Assembly (NCBI RefSeq): GCF_009829085.1
Contig: NZ_WUQY01000001.1
Location: 248,001 to 312,000, forward strand
Reading direction: 5' to 3'
Length of the DNA: 64,000 nucleotides
From: Sphingobacterium bovisgrunnientis
Lineage (GTDB): Bacteria; Bacteroidota; Bacteroidia; Sphingobacteriales; Sphingobacteriaceae
Position 1 is the first letter of the stretch. Each line of letters starts with the position of its first letter. Position numbers and translations under genes: made by a program. This document shows positions 62,083 through 64,000 of this stretch, in pieces. The notes beneath the pieces were generated by a model that searched no databases, was not told the origin of the DNA, and saw only the letters and a list, made by a program, of their open reading frames with translations.

Positions 62083-62732
62083 GTTGTTTTAAGTATTTCT
62101 GCTATTTCATGAAATCCTTTTTTTGCAGCGTAATGAGCTGCAGTATCTCCTGTGTCACTTACTACACTGATATCAGCCCCTTGTTCTAATAGAATAATAA
62201 TCAAATCAATATTTCCATGTTGCGCAGCATAATGTAATGGAGTAAGTCCTCCATATTGTCGAACATTCACCTCAGCTCCAGCTTCAATTAGAAGCTTGCC
62301 TATGTCGCTATTATTATTGCTCAATGCAGCATGTAAAGGGTATACTTGATATCCATTTTGAGAGGGAATATTTGGATCAGCTTTATGGGTAAGTAAAAAT
62401 CGCACAATATCCTCTTTGTTGAAATGTGTAGCAATTCCTAATGCAGTGAATCCATGAGTGGACAATTCTTCAACAATATCCTGTTTATGTTCAACCATCA
62501 TTTGTATATGTTGAAGCAAACCTGTCGCACAGGCCTCATGTATCGTAATACTTGTGGTGTATTTGAGTATAACTTGAATTATTTGAGGCTTATTGTAATA
62601 GCACGCAAGTAACAATGGAGAAATATCATGACTTGTTCTCTCTTTTAGAATATAAGGTTGGACACTTAAAAGATGTTCTAAATCCAAATGATTGCCAGTC
62701 TCTATGTATTGTTCAAGAATTGATAAGCTCAT
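62079..62732 (-). CDS. Ankyrin-repeat protein
   Basis: From the ATG at 62732 the protein is 217 aa; upstream in-frame codons encode an unlikely AT-driven hydrophobic stretch. It consists of about six ankyrin repeats, for example HGFTALGIATHFNKEDIVRFLL, YPLHAALSNNNSDIGKLLIEAG, TPLHYAAQHGNIDLIIILLEQG and TAAHYAAKKGFHEIAEIL. No signal peptide or catalytic domain is present, so it is probably a cytoplasmic protein-binding module. Its stop overlaps the end of the DUF2851 gene by 4 bp. Confidence 0.88.
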   Translation of the reverse strand: MSLSILEQYIETGNHLDLEHLLSVQPYILKERTSHDISPLLLACYYNKPQIIQVILKYTTSITIHEACATGLLQHIQMMVEHKQDIVEELSTHGFTALGIATHFNKEDIVRFLLTHKADPNIPSQNGYQVYPLHAALSNNNSDIGKLLIEAGAEVNVRQYGGLTPLHYAAQHGNIDLIIILLEQGADISVVSDTGDTAAHYAAKKGFHEIAEILKTT

Positions 62733-62958
62733 TATTACATGTTTAATAGTTCTAAGTAAATAAAAATTATCAAAAAAATTGAAATTGTGGATAATTTTCA
62801 GAATGTTTATTAATAAAATATTCATTAACTAAATCTCTAAGAAAATTTTTTTAATAAAAAGTTATTTATAGTTGTGCGGTCGGTTGTTTAAGTGGATGAC
62901 TTTTGTAGATTTATAACTACAAATTTATATCAATCCTTTATTAATTAATAATTTTCCC

Positions 62959-62988
62959 TTGTAGTTAACAAAGCTCTTGCTACTTTTG
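62959..62988 (+). promoter_or_regulatory. Promoter in the gap before ubiX
   Basis: TTG (62959-62961), a 19-bp spacer and an exact -7 TACTTTTG (62981-62988). It cannot serve ubiX directly, because a terminator lies between them. Confidence 0.5.
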
Positions 62989-62990
62989 TT

Positions 62991-63063
62991 ATGCCCTCCC
63001 CAAGGGCATGTTTTTCATAGGTAGATGTAGGGGTCGAATATTTCTTATTCGACCCTTTTTTAT
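62991..63063 (+). ncRNA. Possible small RNA upstream of ubiX
   Basis: A region of about 70 nt starts just after the promoter at 62981-62988 and ends in an intrinsic terminator (stem 63031-63040 with 63046-63055, then T-rich). It has a 5' hairpin (ATGCCC at 62991-62996 with GGGCAT at 63004-63009) whose loop is C-rich (TCCCCAA). It has no useful reading frame. No known RNA family is recognised, so this is a candidate only. Confidence 0.35.
63031..63063 (+). terminator. Terminator upstream of ubiX
   Basis: A perfect 10-bp stem (GGGTCGAATA and its complement) with a 5-nt loop and a tail of T. No protein gene precedes it on this strand within 900 bp, which is what suggests a small RNA. Confidence 0.8.
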
Positions 63064-63064
63064 T

Positions 63065-63072
63065 TAGCTTTG
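63065..63072 (+). promoter_or_regulatory. -7 promoter box of ubiX
   Basis: TAGCTTTG is an exact TAnnTTTG match ending 5 nt before the ubiX ATG (63078) and lying just behind the preceding terminator. A leaderless or nearly leaderless mRNA is predicted. Confidence 0.6.
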
Positions 63073-63077
63073 TTTTT

Positions 63078-63647
63078 ATGAGTAAAAGGAAGATAGTAGT
63101 TGCTATAACTGGCGCGTCAGGATCCATATATGCAAAAGTGTTATTGGAAAAATTAGCATTAATTAAAACAGATCAACTAGCAGATGTAGGGGTAGTGATG
63201 TCTGATAATGCAAAATATGTGTGGAGGTATGAGCTTGGTGATGAATCTTACAATAATTTTGATTTTTCATTTTATTCCAAAAATGATTTTATGGCGCCTT
63301 TTGCTTCGGGATCAGCGCAATACGATAGTATGATTGTCTGCCCATGTTCAATGGGAACATTAGCTCGTATTGCAACTGGAACTTCATCAGACTTAACTAC
63401 GCGTGCAGCAGATGTAATATTGAAAGAACGCCGTAAATTAGTATTGGTTACGCGCGAAACTCCACTTAACTTAATCCATATAAACAATATGGCTGCAGTG
63501 ACACAGGCGGGAGGGATTATTTGTCCAGCATCTCCCTCATTTTACAGCTTACCGCAGTCTATGGAGGATGTAGCGGCGACCGTTGTTGATCGTGTATTAT
63601 CACTGATAGATCTAAAAATTGATACCTATCGTTGGGGCGATAAATAA
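63078..63647 (+). CDS. ubiX: UbiX-family flavin prenyltransferase
   Basis: Makes prenylated FMN, the cofactor of UbiD-type decarboxylases. The 189-aa protein has the FMN-binding AITGASGSIYAKVLLEKL (8-25), VCPCSMGTLARIATGTSSDL and VTRETPLNLIHINNM, the three family blocks. No ubiD is in the window; Bacteroidota use menaquinone, so the partner decarboxylase should be a MenD/futalosine-independent UbiD elsewhere (inference). Confidence 0.95.
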   Translation: MSKRKIVVAITGASGSIYAKVLLEKLALIKTDQLADVGVVMSDNAKYVWRYELGDESYNNFDFSFYSKNDFMAPFASGSAQYDSMIVCPCSMGTLARIATGTSSDLTTRAADVILKERRKLVLVTRETPLNLIHINNMAAVTQAGGIICPASPSFYSLPQSMEDVAATVVDRVLSLIDLKIDTYRWGDK

Positions 63648-63692
63648 CGTATGCCATTGAAAATCCTTCTTTATGTAAAAGCATTTTTGCGT

Positions 63693-63700
63693 ACATTTGT
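63693..63700 (+). promoter_or_regulatory. -7 promoter box upstream of pyrC
   Basis: TACATTTG is an exact TAnnTTTG match, 140 nt before the pyrC ATG. An ATG at 63708 opens only six codons and is not a gene, so this transcript would have a leader of about 135 nt. No terminator-antiterminator pair was seen in that leader. Confidence 0.45.
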
Positions 63701-63840
63701 CTTTTAATGAAAAAACACAAAAATATAGTCTATTTATGCGTCAACTTATATGCGATTTATATGGACATACTATGTAATATTTTGTGTATTCTACAACATT
63801 TAGAATTTCAAATCCCTTTTTTTTCCAAGAATTAATCCAA

Positions 63841-64000
63841 TGAGTACATTCCTAATTACTTCTGCCAATTTGATTTCGCCAGGTCATACTTTAGACGGTC
63901 AAAAAGTCGATATTTTAATTAAAGATGGAGTAATTGCAGATATAGCAAGTAAAATAACGGCAGAAAAAAATGTTCAAACCATCGATGTTGATGGATCTAC
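63841..64000 (+). CDS. pyrC: Dihydroorotase-type amidohydrolase, 3'-truncated by the window edge
   Basis: The last 160 bases encode 53 residues of the N-terminal beta region of a dihydroorotase (FLITSANLISPGH, then DILIKDGVIADIASKI and IDVDGST just before the metal-binding HxH motif would appear). The metal ligands lie beyond the window, so hydantoinase or another amidohydrolase is not excluded. It would catalyse the third step of pyrimidine synthesis. Confidence 0.7.

Noticed and set aside
63023-63194. A 12-bp direct repeat (AGATGTAGGGGT) in the candidate small RNA and inside ubiX
   Set aside because: Both are in the same orientation, so no base pairing is possible; chance similarity is likely.
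63708-63728. A leader peptide before pyrC starting at the ATG just after the -7 box
   Set aside because: It stops after six codons, with no attenuator-like hairpins behind it.

Overview
The window reads as chromosome of a low-GC Bacteroidota, most likely Sphingobacteriaceae (Sphingobacterium/Pedobacter type). The reasons are: many exact Bacteroidota -7 promoter boxes (TAnnTTTG) and no Shine-Dalgarno-led starts; a GldJ-type gliding lipoprotein; lipoboxes of Bacteroidota type; GH29/GH95 fucosidases; and an ISAon1-type (ISL3 family) insertion sequence. The genus is an inference.

Layout. 0-9.5 kb: a truncated unknown gene, ruvC, a flippase-like membrane protein with a GT2 glycosyltransferase, plsC, a tightly overlapped four-gene operon (DUF2089 regulator, two membrane proteins, a secreted alpha/beta hydrolase) behind a large palindrome, then an SDR and a second flippase-like protein. 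9.5-16.7 kb: a MetZ-like PLP enzyme, then a GH29 + GH95 fucosidase pair followed by a frameshifted lipoprotein gene. 16.8-20.3 kb: pstSCAB behind a three-repeat Pho box. 20.3-27 kb: ansA, a TatD hydrolase, an FKBP lipoprotein, nrnA and a large membrane-anchored propeller protein. 27-44.6 kb: mostly housekeeping (priA, pcm, ispF, uvrC) with a lipoprotein class D beta-lactamase, a membrane-anchored MutS-like ATPase, gldJ, a Tet-type efflux pump, a TPR lipoprotein and PBP1A.

44.6-48 kb is an RNA and mobile-DNA island: era, four tandem initiator tRNA-Met units, a terminator, the 5' end of a group II intron starting right after that terminator, an ISAon1-type element with intact inverted repeats, a tRNA-Lys 3' fragment and a complete tRNA-Lys(TTT). 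A second tRNA-Lys with a matching promoter lies near 58.6 kb. 50.9-58.2 kb is a six-gene signalling operon (two hybrid kinases, two single receivers, CheR and CheB) with no receptor, CheA or CheW nearby. 58.8-64 kb returns to housekeeping genes (prmC, ribD, ubiX, start of pyrC), with a frameshifted DUF2851 gene, an ankyrin-repeat protein and a possible small RNA.

The most striking global signal is regulatory. At least six genes (ruvC, the propeller-protein gene, priA, prmC, ribD, ubiX) have an exact TAnnTTTG box ending only 4-5 nt before the start codon, which predicts leaderless mRNAs. Two genes are broken by single frameshifts; these could be real decay or assembly errors.
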